NCBI RefSeq assembly: GCF_004217555.1
Contig: NZ_SHKW01000001.1
Span: 4,650,001 to 4,714,000 of the forward strand
Direction: 5' to 3'
DNA: 64,000 nt
From: Edaphobacter modestus
GTDB lineage: Bacteria > Acidobacteriota > Terriglobia > Terriglobales > Acidobacteriaceae
This document shows positions 16,923-25,295 of the stretch, piece after piece. Numbering within the stretch: position 1 is the stretch's first letter; each line of letters begins with the position of its first letter. The notes beneath the pieces are model-generated. The model searched no databases. It was not told the DNA's origin and saw only the letters and a program-made list of their open reading frames with translations. Position numbers and translations under genes: made by a program.

Positions 16923-17651
16923 ATGGCATGGTACGCTTATTGCATTGCAGAAAGACAGGCCTTTCCGGAACTTTGCCGGCATCGTCGTCCGATGCCGCTT
17001 ACCGGAGTCACGGGTCTGTTCGGTAACCAGACGTTTCTCTTTCCAGCCAGCGATCTTGCGGTAATTGTCTCCGAGCACAACGCGGAAGACAGCGCGCGGA
17101 TGGACCAACAGTCCCAGAAAGACCACGCTCGCGTCATTGCTGACTGCTTCAAGCACTCCACGGTCCTGCCTTTCCGTTTCGGAACCACCTTTCAGGACGA
17201 CGACGCTCTGCGGCGCTCGGTCCGCTCCAACCAGCGTCACTTCCTTGCCAATGTCGAGCGTCTTCGCGGCAAGGCCGAGATGCATTTGAAGGTCCTGGTC
17301 GACGATACGTGCCCAGGCAATACGCTTCGCGACATGACGGTCGGCCAGCAGTACCTGACGAGTCTTCGAGAGAGCGCCAGTCGGCAGCGCGAGCGTCAGT
17401 CGCGGGCACGGGCTCTGTCGGTCCAGATGCATCGCATGTTCCTTCCGCTGGCAGAGGAGATCACCTGCAGGCGAATGGAGTCGGGCAAGATGCTTCTCGA
17501 TATCGCTCACCTGATCGATAACAAGACCATCGAGCGCTACCAGAACAAATACACCTCGGCGATGCAGCAGATGAAAGAATGCCAGATGCAGCTATCCGGC
17601 CCCTGGCCTCCGTATCATTTCGTCCAGCGAACCAACACCCACTCGGCATGA
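16923..17651 (+). CDS. GvpL/GvpF gas-vesicle family protein (orphan)
   Basis: A 242-residue protein. GGGAAGG 8 nt upstream fixes ATG 16923. The family core is clear: the N-terminal strand WYAYCIAE, VLPFRFGTTF at 81-90, a helical middle rich in Arg/Gln, and the C-terminal LSGPWPPYHFV at 224-234. In gas-vesicle producers GvpF/L are minor accessory proteins of vesicle assembly. No gvpA, gvpN, gvpK or other gvp gene is in the window, so gas-vesicle function is doubtful here. It is a single-gene unit with its own promoter region and a very strong terminator. Residues 130-200 hold several RQRER-type basic stretches. Confidence 0.82.
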   Translation: MAWYAYCIAERQAFPELCRHRRPMPLTGVTGLFGNQTFLFPASDLAVIVSEHNAEDSARMDQQSQKDHARVIADCFKHSTVLPFRFGTTFQDDDALRRSVRSNQRHFLANVERLRGKAEMHLKVLVDDTCPGNTLRDMTVGQQYLTSLRESASRQRERQSRARALSVQMHRMFLPLAEEITCRRMESGKMLLDIAHLIDNKTIERYQNKYTSAMQQMKECQMQLSGPWPPYHFVQRTNTHSA

Positions 17652-17663
17652 CCGGAACCGAGG

Positions 17664-17711
17664 GAGCGAATCCTCTGCCCGTTTGGCAGAGGATTCGCTC
17701 CTTTTTCTTTG
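17664..17711 (+). terminator. Strong terminator after the GvpL/F-like gene
   Basis: A 16-bp perfect stem (17664-17679 with 17685-17700), a 5-nt loop, then CTTTTTCTTT. It starts 13 bp after the stop codon. Confidence 0.95.
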
Positions 17712-17877
17712 GGTAAGCGCCCTGATGGAACCATCCTTCCCTAAGCTCCGTCTGGTTTCCGCGAGACTACTTTTTCTCCCGCCGGGGCATCGCACCATAG
17801 AAGGGGCAGATCGCGGCGAATGCGAAGTTCTTCGCGCTCAAATGTGTGCCTATGCCTAGGGACGAAGGAGAACGTGA

Positions 17878-19491
17878 ATGCTGAAGATGAAGCGTCGAGC
17901 AGTAGTTGGCGCATTTGTGCTTGCCATGGTTGGATTTTCGCCGTTGGTTGCGGCCAGGCTGACGGCCCAGGAACCGAACCCGATGGCGCAACAGACGCCC
18001 CCGGACGACAACAAGATCACCAAGGAGTCCGAAGGGGTCTATCTTTATCGAGTCAAGGTTGTGCAACGCGATCTGGACGCGGTGAATTATCTGCACCGCA
18101 GCGGCTCCACCCGGATCGCGTTTAAAGGGACTCCGCTGCTTCCCCTGGCCAAGGGGGATGCCAAGGTAACGAGCGAGCGCGGAGGCATCACGATCGAAGC
18201 TCGATTCGAAGGACTGACTCCCGCCAACGGCTTCGGCCGGGAGTATCTGACGTATGTGCTGTGGGCCATCACGCCGGACGGGAGACCGAACAATCTGGGC
18301 GAGGTGCTTCCGGCAGGGACAAAAAATAACATCACCGTGACGACGGCGCTGCAGTCGTTTGGACTGATCGTCACGGCCGAGCCTTACTTTTCAGTGACAC
18401 AGCCGAGCGATCTGGTCGTGCTCGAGAATCACATTATTGAGGATCGGACGACAGGCGTATTGGAAAAGGTGAACGCCCATTACGTGTTGCTGCCCCGAGG
18501 CACTTATGCCGAGACTGCAGGCGCCAAGTCGGTCCTCGATCCAATTACGCGCGACGAAAAGATGCCGCTCGAGTTGTATGAGGCGAACAATGCGCTTCGG
18601 ATCGCGCAGCAGGCGGGCGCGGAAAAATACGCCGCGGACATTTATAAGGAGACGACGCTTGACCTGAGGAACGCCACCGATATTCTGACCGGGAAAAAAC
18701 CTGACACCAAGATGGGGATCACGTACGCCCGTCAAGCAGTGCAGCGGGCCGAGGACGCGCGGTTGGTAACCCTTCGTCGACAGGCTGCCGAGCGCCAGCA
18801 CAATGAGGAGGTGGCTCGTCAGCAGGCCCAGCTTGAGGCGCAGCAATCGGCGCTCGATGCGGAACGCGCGAGAGCCGCGCAGGCGCAGGCTGATGCGGAA
18901 CGCGCCCGCGCCGAAGCCACTGCGGCCCAGGCCCAGGCCCAGGCTGCGGAGGCGACCAAGAGCGCCGACAGCGCCCGGCAAGCGCGTGAGCGTCTGCGTG
19001 CTCAGCTCAACAGCGTCCTGGCGACCAGCGAGACCGCACGCGGACTGATCGTGAACATGTCGGACGTTCTCTTCGACACTGGGAAGTACACGTTGAAGCC
19101 TGCGACGCAGATCAGTCTGGCGAAGGTTTCGGGGATTCTTCAGGCATATCCTGGCCTGAAGCTTCAGGTGGAGGGATACACCGACAGCACCGGCAGTCCG
19201 GAGTTCAACCAGAAGCTATCAGAAAACCGTGCCGGAGCCGTCCGCGACTTTCTTATGACCGAGGGCGTCCAGGTGGACAATATTGTTGCGACCGGATACG
19301 GCATGGCCAAGCCGGTGGCCGACAACAACACCGCACAGGGCCGCGCGCTGAACCGGAGGGTGCAACTGGTCGTCTCAGGCGATGCAATTGGGGTGCAGCA
19401 GAAAGGGCCGGATGCAGACGCCGCTCCTGCGCCTGCTCCTGCTCCTGCGCCCGAGACACCGACTCGGGGAACCTCCAATCCTCCGGAATAG
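17878..19491 (+). CDS. OmpA-family protein with coiled-coil spacer
   Basis: A 537-residue cell-envelope protein. ATG 17878 has AAGGAG 7 nt upstream. It has a signal peptide, then an N-terminal beta-rich domain of about 220 residues that I do not recognise. An Ala/Glu/Arg/Gln-rich coiled coil follows at about 300-385, then a C-terminal OmpA peptidoglycan-binding domain (LFDTGKYTLKP, VEGYTDSTGS, LSENRAGAVRDFL, NRRVQLVV), and last an Ala/Pro tail. The OmpA domain should bind diaminopimelate in the wall, with the coiled coil spanning the periplasm. A terminator follows at 19509. Confidence 0.85.
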   Translation: MLKMKRRAVVGAFVLAMVGFSPLVAARLTAQEPNPMAQQTPPDDNKITKESEGVYLYRVKVVQRDLDAVNYLHRSGSTRIAFKGTPLLPLAKGDAKVTSERGGITIEARFEGLTPANGFGREYLTYVLWAITPDGRPNNLGEVLPAGTKNNITVTTALQSFGLIVTAEPYFSVTQPSDLVVLENHIIEDRTTGVLEKVNAHYVLLPRGTYAETAGAKSVLDPITRDEKMPLELYEANNALRIAQQAGAEKYAADIYKETTLDLRNATDILTGKKPDTKMGITYARQAVQRAEDARLVTLRRQAAERQHNEEVARQQAQLEAQQSALDAERARAAQAQADAERARAEATAAQAQAQAAEATKSADSARQARERLRAQLNSVLATSETARGLIVNMSDVLFDTGKYTLKPATQISLAKVSGILQAYPGLKLQVEGYTDSTGSPEFNQKLSENRAGAVRDFLMTEGVQVDNIVATGYGMAKPVADNNTAQGRALNRRVQLVVSGDAIGVQQKGPDADAAPAPAPAPAPETPTRGTSNPPE

Positions 19492-19508
19492 ATTGGTTGG
19501 AATTCACA

Positions 19509-19547
19509 AAAAGCTGGAGAGTCTCACACGGCCCTCCAGCTTTTGTT
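19509..19547 (+). terminator. Terminator after the OmpA-family gene
   Basis: AAAAGCTGGAG (19509-19519) pairs with CTCCAGCTTTT (19534-19544), followed by GTTT. It lies only 15 nt before the start codon of the next gene. Confidence 0.85.
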
Positions 19548-19559
19548 TATAAGAGTGCT

Positions 19560-20333
19560 ATGGGATATCTGAGCGGAAAGACGGTACTGGTAACGGGAGC
19601 GAGCTCCGGCATTGGGCGGGCAACGGCGCTGGCATTTGCACGAGAAGGATCGCGGGTGGCAGTCTGCGCCCGGCGCGTGGATCGGTTGAAGGACCTTGAA
19701 AGGGAACTAAGCGAGGCGGGTGCCGCAGCGGTCCGAAGTTTTGCTCTGGACGTTACGAAGCGAGCCGATGTCGAAGCCGCTCTGACGGGCCTTCCATCCG
19801 AGTGGAGCGGAATCGATGTGCTGGTCAATAATGCCGGCCTCAGCCGTGGCCTGACGAAGGTGTACGAGGACGATCCCCAGAACTGGGAAGAGATGATCGA
19901 CACCAATATCAAGGGGCTGTTGTATGTGACTCGCGCGGTTGTGCCCGGAATGGTGGAGCGGGGCCGCGGCCATGTAATCAACATGGGGTCCACCGCCGGC
20001 TACATTACCTATGCCAATGGAGCCGTTTATTGCGCAACAAAGGCTGCGGAGAAGTCGATCAGCGAAGGATTGAAGATCGATCTGATGGGAACGGCGGTCC
20101 GCGTGACCTCGATCGATCCCGGGATGGTAGAGACGGAATTCAGCGAAATCCGCTTCCGGGGAGACACTGAGCGCGCGGCGAAGATCTATCAGAACATCAC
20201 ACCGCTCAAGCCGGAGGACATCGCGGATGCGATCGTATGGGCGGCTTCGCGTCCAGCACACGTCAATATTCACACGGTAGTCATGACGACGATCGACCAA
20301 GCCAACTCCGTCGTGTTTCATCGACACAGTTAA
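19560..20333 (+). CDS. Short-chain dehydrogenase/reductase (YdfG-like)
   Basis: A 257-residue SDR. The NAD(P)-binding TGASSGIG is at 12-19, with NNAG near residue 90 and the catalytic Ser (INMGSTAGY) and Tyr-x-x-x-Lys (YCATKAA). An Arg pair after the second strand (CARRVDRL) favours NADP. The sequence resembles YdfG-type 3-hydroxy acid/serine dehydrogenases. ATG 19560 lies 15 nt after the preceding terminator and has no good ribosome binding site, so its promoter must lie within or before that terminator, or it depends on read-through. Confidence 0.88.
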   Translation: MGYLSGKTVLVTGASSGIGRATALAFAREGSRVAVCARRVDRLKDLERELSEAGAAAVRSFALDVTKRADVEAALTGLPSEWSGIDVLVNNAGLSRGLTKVYEDDPQNWEEMIDTNIKGLLYVTRAVVPGMVERGRGHVINMGSTAGYITYANGAVYCATKAAEKSISEGLKIDLMGTAVRVTSIDPGMVETEFSEIRFRGDTERAAKIYQNITPLKPEDIADAIVWAASRPAHVNIHTVVMTTIDQANSVVFHRHS

Positions 20334-20398
20334 CCCGGAGCTGCCGCTCGGCGCTAGTTCCCGCCAGATCACACCGGCGGAGTCAGCGCATGCGGCGG

Positions 20399-20647
20399 CT
20401 ACATATGCACGGTCCAGCCCAGCTCGGCCAGCTTCTCCTCGATGTCGGCCAGCGCATAAGCCAGGGCTGAACGACGATGTGGGCTCGAGGTCCGCTCCGA
20501 GAGGATGCGCTCACGCTGCATCTCGAGCGCCTGGAGGCGACGCTTGCGCTCGGCGGCATCGGTGCCGGTTTCCTGCGTGTCCGGCTTCGGGGTGGCGGCC
20601 TGTGCTTGCTGTTCTTCCACGGATTTGCTCTCCCATCCACGCGACAT
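20399..20647 (-). CDS. Small hydrophilic protein of unknown function
   Basis: An 82-residue protein starting MSRGWESKSVEEQQAQ. The first half is low complexity; the second is a probable long helix or helical hairpin (RKRRLQALEMQRERILSER, then ALAYALADIEEKLAELGW). No Shine-Dalgarno is obvious. It lies between a plus-strand SDR and a plus-strand ABC transporter gene. Family not recognised; the well-formed amphipathic helix is the main reason to keep it. Confidence 0.5.
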   Translation of the reverse strand: MSRGWESKSVEEQQAQAATPKPDTQETGTDAAERKRRLQALEMQRERILSERTSSPHRRSALAYALADIEEKLAELGWTVHM

Positions 20648-20843
20648 GAAGTCATTCTACGCCGTGGAGAGGAAAACCCCGGCGAGCTTTGCAATAACCG
20701 CACAGCAATCCGTATGCTTGGAACGTCAAAAGTTATGTGTTCTGTAGTATTTCGAGCGGGCGAACGGAGACGTTCCGGGCCACCGCAATCGAGCCTTCAT
20801 TATCATGTACTCTGAAGAATCGCGCATTTAGGGAGGGACCACC

Positions 20844-21785
20844 GTGATCGTTGAGATCGAAGGCCTGAGGAAGGTTTACGACGGCAAGCAGCGTGTGGTT
20901 GCCGTCGATGGCATCGATCTTTCGGTGCGCCCGGGCGCGCTTTACGGATTTCTTGGACCGAATGGTGCGGGTAAGACCACGACCATCAGCATTTGCACGA
21001 CACGTGCCTTGCCGACTGCCGGCCGTGTTCGGATTGCAGGCATTGACGTGGTCAAGTCGCCGTCGCAGGCGAGGCGGTGTATCGGTGTGGTCCCCCAGTA
21101 CAACACGCTGGACCGCGCATGTACGGTATACGAGAATATTTACTTTCATTGCCTCTATTTCGGGTTTTCGAGTGCCGATGCGAAGAAGCGGACCGACAGG
21201 CTGCTGGAACAGTTTCACCTGACCGAACGGGCGCAGGCGTATCCGGCGCAGCTCTCAGGTGGCCTGGCCCAGAGAGTCCAGATTGCGCGTGCGATTGCGC
21301 ATCATCCGAAGGTTCTCTTTCTCGATGAGCCCAGCGCGGGGCTGGATCCACAGAGCCGCATCGCCATGTGGGAGGCGGTACGGAACCTTCGGGAAGAGGG
21401 AATCACCGTGGTTTTGACGACGCACTACATGGAAGAGGCTGACGAACTCTGCGATCGGGTCGCAATTATCGATCACGGCAGAATCCTTGTAGAAGACACG
21501 CCCTCGGCTCTGAAAAATTCAGTCGGTGCGCAGCGCATCTATGAACTGGACCTCCGCAATCTGCAAGGCGTCCCCCAGTTACTCGAGAAGCTCGAGCGCC
21601 AGCCCGGAGTCGCCAGTGTGGAGACCACGCAAAAGGGGTTGCGTGTCTTCGCAGGTGGAACGGAGGGTCTTTTGTCGGATGTCGTTCACGCCGCAAATCC
21701 CTACGGCCTGCGCGATTTGACCATCACCGAACCCAGCCTCGAGACGGTCTTCATCCGCCTGACGGGCCGGGAGCTTCGCGAGTAA
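20844..21785 (+). CDS. ABC transporter ATP-binding protein (DrrA type)
   Basis: A 313-residue ATPase with a GTG start and GGGAGGG 6 nt upstream. Walker A is GPNGAGKTT, the signature is LSGGLAQRVQIARA, Walker B is VLFLDEPSAGLDP, and the H-loop is LTTHYMEEAD. The extra C-terminal domain of about 90 residues is typical of DrrA/NodI-type exporters. It works with the permease 13 bp downstream, probably exporting a hydrophobic or lipid-like compound. The stretch SICTTRALPTAG is slightly unlike the usual MLTTLL form. Confidence 0.92.
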   Translation: MIVEIEGLRKVYDGKQRVVAVDGIDLSVRPGALYGFLGPNGAGKTTTISICTTRALPTAGRVRIAGIDVVKSPSQARRCIGVVPQYNTLDRACTVYENIYFHCLYFGFSSADAKKRTDRLLEQFHLTERAQAYPAQLSGGLAQRVQIARAIAHHPKVLFLDEPSAGLDPQSRIAMWEAVRNLREEGITVVLTTHYMEEADELCDRVAIIDHGRILVEDTPSALKNSVGAQRIYELDLRNLQGVPQLLEKLERQPGVASVETTQKGLRVFAGGTEGLLSDVVHAANPYGLRDLTITEPSLETVFIRLTGRELRE

Positions 21786-21798
21786 TGCCGAGATTTCT

Positions 21799-22662
21799 AT
21801 GACTGAACTTGCCACGATCGACACCCATGCTCCCTCCACGGCCGGCGGCTCCATCAAGATGCAGTACGCTCGCGCCTTCATGGGCCTGTTTCTGCGCGAC
21901 CTGCATGTCCTGCGACGGGAGATCTTTCCCTTCGTTATCCGCGTCTGCATGAACCCGATGCTGTTTCTGTTCGTCTTTACCTTCATCATGCCGCACATGA
22001 GCGATGGGGCCGCGATGAATCCCACGGCGGCGGCCATGGGCACGAACTTCAGTACGGTGCTGCTGCCCGGACTGATGGCTGTAGCCATCATGTTCAGCGG
22101 AATCGCGGCGGTCGCGCTTCCGCTCGCGCAAGAGTTCGGCATCACGCGCGAGATCGACGATCGCGTGATGTGTCCGTTGCCTGTCGCTGCGGTTGCCATC
22201 GAAAAGATCCTCTTCTCGGCGATGCAGAGCATCATTGCCGCGGCGGTTGTGTTTCCGCTCGCGTACTACATTCCTTCCACTCCGGTTGTCGCGCACGTCA
22301 ACAACTGGCCCTACCTGATCGCCATCCTGGTGCTCGCTTCCATTACTTCGGGTGCGCTTGGGCTGGCGATCGGCACAACTGTGGAACCGAAGCAGATCGG
22401 TCTTATCTTCGGTGTGGTCGTAATGCCCATTACCTTTCTGGGGTGTGTCTACTATCCCTGGACAGCGCTCAGCCACATTCGCTGGCTGCAGATCGGTGTC
22501 CTGATTAATCCCATCGTCTACATGAGCGAAGGTCTGCGCTCCGCGGTGACGCCTACGCTTCCCCACATGCATCCCGCCCTGATTCTCGGCATGCTGGTTG
22601 TCTTCCTGATCCTGTTGACGTGGCTTGGAATCCGGGGATTTTTGCGCAGAGTCATCGGCTGA
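21799..22662 (+). CDS. ABC-2 type transporter permease (DrrB type)
   Basis: A 287-residue inner-membrane protein with six predicted segments and the ABC-2 family features: LHVLRREIFPFVIR near the N-terminus, a central IMFSGIAAVALPLAQEF and a late MPITFLGCVYYPW. It forms an exporter with the preceding ATPase (13-bp gap, same strand). Substrate unknown. It ends 13 bp before the convergent ypdA stop. Confidence 0.9.
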   Translation: MTELATIDTHAPSTAGGSIKMQYARAFMGLFLRDLHVLRREIFPFVIRVCMNPMLFLFVFTFIMPHMSDGAAMNPTAAAMGTNFSTVLLPGLMAVAIMFSGIAAVALPLAQEFGITREIDDRVMCPLPVAAVAIEKILFSAMQSIIAAAVVFPLAYYIPSTPVVAHVNNWPYLIAILVLASITSGALGLAIGTTVEPKQIGLIFGVVVMPITFLGCVYYPWTALSHIRWLQIGVLINPIVYMSEGLRSAVTPTLPHMHPALILGMLVVFLILLTWLGIRGFLRRVIG

Positions 22663-22675
22663 CCTGTCCGAGAGC

Positions 22676-23701
22676 CTAGTCGAAGGCGGCAGCCGAGATG
22701 TTCCTTGCCAGCAGGTCCGTTGCGATCTGCTTTCCGTGAAAGCGGCCGTTTTCGATGAAGATTTCGTTTGTGCGCTCGCCCGCGATCACCACGCCGGCGA
22801 GGTAGATTCCCGGGACATTGCTTTCGAGCGTATCCGGATCGCAGGCAGGGCAGCGGTCGTTCGCCTCATCCAGCCGCACGCCGAGAGCCTCAAGAAATTT
22901 GAAGTCCGGTTGGTAGCCGGTCAGGGCGAAGACGAACTGATTCGGAAGGATGCGTTCGCCGTCCGGAGTTGCGAGGGTAACGTCGTCTTCGGTAATGCGG
23001 ATGACGATGCTGGAAAAGTAGCCCGCGATTTCGCCGTTCTTGATTCGATTGTTGATATCGGGAAGAATCCAGTATTTGACGTGGCGATGCAGCTCCGGGC
23101 CGCGATGCACGAGGGTTACCCTGGCGCCGTGTCGCCACAGGTCGAGGGCCGCGATGGCTGCGGAGTTTTTGCCGCCGATGACGACGACATCAAGCCCGTA
23201 ATAGGGATGTGGGTCGTTGTAGTAGTGGGAGACCTTGCTCAGCTCCTCGCCCGGGATATTCAGATAGTTGGGTAGATCGTAGTATCCGGTCGCAATTACC
23301 AGCTTTCGGGCGCGATGACTGATGGGTCTGCCAAAACGGTCCACGGTATGGATGGAGAAATCTCCATCGCTGCCGGTGACGCGCTCGACGGTCTCGTATT
23401 GTCGGACATCGAGCTCGTAATGCTCAGCTACCTTGCGGTAATACTCCAAAGCCTCATCACGTCCGGGTTTCTGATTGGGACTGGGGAAGGGGATATCCCC
23501 TATCTCCAGAAGCTCCGGAGTCGTGAAGAAGGTCATGTTCGACGGATAGTGAAACAGGGAGTTGCAGAGACAACCCTTGTCGATGAGCAGAACGGTGAAT
23601 CCCGCTCGCTGCGCCTCAATGGCGCAGGCCATGCCGGTGGGACCTGCACCGATGACGGCCAGATCTGCTATCGCTTCCGAGGGGGCAGGCTGCTCGCTCA
23701 T
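22676..23701 (-). CDS. ypdA: YpdA-type bacillithiol disulfide reductase (putative)
   Basis: A 341-residue flavoprotein of the thioredoxin-reductase fold without the redox CxxC. FAD-binding GAGPTG is at 18-23, a second dinucleotide site is VVVIGGKNSAAIAALDL near 172-188, and the late PGIYLAGVVIAGERTNEIF closes the FAD domain. Length and motif order fit YpdA/Bdr, which reduces bacillithiol disulfide with NADPH. Bacillithiol genes (bshA/B/C) are not in the window. It is convergent with the ABC permease. Confidence 0.82.
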   Translation of the reverse strand: MSEQPAPSEAIADLAVIGAGPTGMACAIEAQRAGFTVLLIDKGCLCNSLFHYPSNMTFFTTPELLEIGDIPFPSPNQKPGRDEALEYYRKVAEHYELDVRQYETVERVTGSDGDFSIHTVDRFGRPISHRARKLVIATGYYDLPNYLNIPGEELSKVSHYYNDPHPYYGLDVVVIGGKNSAAIAALDLWRHGARVTLVHRGPELHRHVKYWILPDINNRIKNGEIAGYFSSIVIRITEDDVTLATPDGERILPNQFVFALTGYQPDFKFLEALGVRLDEANDRCPACDPDTLESNVPGIYLAGVVIAGERTNEIFIENGRFHGKQIATDLLARNISAAAFD

Positions 23702-23746
23702 GTATTCATCTTACTGAAGGCCGGCGCGAGTTGCCTTGCCCGGCCT

Positions 23747-24454
23747 CTATGAGTCCAGCGAGACGAGCTTGTGTGCGATTGCGAAGAGGGCCAGCTCCAG
23801 GCGTGTGGAGACGCCGGTCTTATCGAAGATGTTCGAAAGATGGCGCTTTACCGTCTCCTCGCTGATCGTGAATTGATTCGCGACATCCTTATTGCTGCAG
23901 CCCTCGACGATGCAGGTAACTACTTCAAGCTCCCGCGGAGTAAGACCGTATGTCTTTTTCTCGGAGACGGCTGCAGCCTGCCTCATCAAGTCATTGAGAG
24001 CCGCGAGAAGATTCACTACGCGTTCACCGCCGATCCAGTAATCTCCGGCGAGCACAGCCCGCATTGCCTTGGACAGGTCGCCGGCGACTGAATCCTTCAG
24101 GATGATTCCGCGCGCTCCAATCTGCAGGGCCTCAATAATCTGCTGGGTGGAGATCGTGCTGGTCAGCAGAATGATCTTTACCCTTGGCGATCGATCCATG
24201 ATGGCTCGCAAGGCCTCCAGGCCAGGCAATCGAGGCATCTGGACATCGAGTAGAAGAACATCCGGCTCAAGCTCCAGGGTTTCGGTGATGGCGACGTCAC
24301 CATCACCGGCTTCGCCTACAATCTCGAATCCCGGCTCGTTCTCGAGCATGTTTCTCACGCCGAATCGAACCACTGGATGATCGTCGGCTATGACGATGCG
24401 GACCGGCGCGATTGCAGTGGATCTGGCGGCGGACTTCTTTCCGGGCTCATTCAT
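23747..24454 (-). CDS. NarL/LuxR-family response regulator
   Basis: A 235-residue response regulator. The receiver domain (about 18-135) has DD at 24-25, phospho-acceptor Asp70 in LLLDVQMP and Lys in ILKDSV. The C-terminal LuxR-type HTH (YGLTPRELEVVTCIVEGCSN to VKRHLSNIFDKTGV) binds DNA. Its ATG overlaps the stop of the upstream REC-Hpt gene by 4 bp (ATGA), so the two are translationally coupled. A 16-residue N-terminal extension rich in Lys/Ser/Ala precedes the receiver. No histidine kinase is adjacent. Confidence 0.93.
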   Translation of the reverse strand: MNEPGKKSAARSTAIAPVRIVIADDHPVVRFGVRNMLENEPGFEIVGEAGDGDVAITETLELEPDVLLLDVQMPRLPGLEALRAIMDRSPRVKIILLTSTISTQQIIEALQIGARGIILKDSVAGDLSKAMRAVLAGDYWIGGERVVNLLAALNDLMRQAAAVSEKKTYGLTPRELEVVTCIVEGCSNKDVANQFTISEETVKRHLSNIFDKTGVSTRLELALFAIAHKLVSLDS

Positions 24455-25230
24455 ACGCGACTTCCCCTCTTCCTCTGATCGACGACCTGCTCTCCTGCGT
24501 AGATTTTGCGTTCGCCCAATACATCCACGAGTCGATCGCAGGCCAGCAGCAATTTGTCGATCATATCTATGGTGTCAGAATTCAGGCCATTGGTCTCGAT
24601 CGATTCCGCGATGGCCTGTATCTCCACCGCACCTACCATACCGCAACTTCCTTTCATTGCGTGCGCCTGCCTCCGATATTCCTGATCATCCCCTCGATGG
24701 GCGGCGTTCCGCATCGCCACAATTCGTGTTCTGGAGTCATCGGCACAAATCGCATAAAGCGTTAACAGCTTCTCTCGATCCATGGAAGCTGCAAGTATCT
24801 CGTACGTCTTTGAATTGAGAATTACGGAACCTGTCGATGTCTCCGGGGCCTCGCTTCTAACGATGGCCTCACTGGCGAGCAGCCGGTTCAAAGCGGCTAT
24901 CGTGAAAGGTTTTCGCAGAAAACCGTCGAATCCAACCAGCTTCTCTCCTCGAGCTTCGCTTCCACTGATGGCGATCATGCGAGGCGAGTCACCATAGAGC
25001 GCACGCACCTTGGCCGCGAACGATGTTCCTGAGAGTCCCGGCATCTGCAGGTCCGCAAGTACTGCCTCGGGCCGAACGCGACTGTAATCACTCAGTATCT
25101 GCAAAGCCGTCTCGCCGGATTTGGCCAGCTCCACCTCGTAACCTTCTCTCGTCAGCAGCAACAGGAGTAGCTCGCGGCTCATGGAGTCGTCATCCACCAC
25201 GAGAACTCTGCGAGGTCGGCGATCGGCCAT
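24451..25230 (-). CDS. Response regulator fused to Hpt phosphotransfer domain
   Basis: A 259-residue two-domain signalling protein. The receiver has Asp13-15, acceptor Asp60 in VLADLQMPG and Lys in LRKPF. The C-terminal Hpt domain has His190 in AHAMKGSCGMVGA. The order REC-Hpt suits a phosphorelay intermediate that hands phosphate on to the receiver of the coupled LuxR regulator. No kinase domain is present, so the input kinase must be elsewhere. Confidence 0.9.
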   Translation of the reverse strand: MADRRPRRVLVVDDDSMSRELLLLLLTREGYEVELAKSGETALQILSDYSRVRPEAVLADLQMPGLSGTSFAAKVRALYGDSPRMIAISGSEARGEKLVGFDGFLRKPFTIAALNRLLASEAIVRSEAPETSTGSVILNSKTYEILAASMDREKLLTLYAICADDSRTRIVAMRNAAHRGDDQEYRRQAHAMKGSCGMVGAVEIQAIAESIETNGLNSDTIDMIDKLLLACDRLVDVLGERKIYAGEQVVDQRKRGSRV

Positions 25231-25295
25231 GGGGGAAGAGTATCAAGTGCCAGTTTTCCATGCCACTCCATGGGCGCAGGCGGTACAGTATTTTT

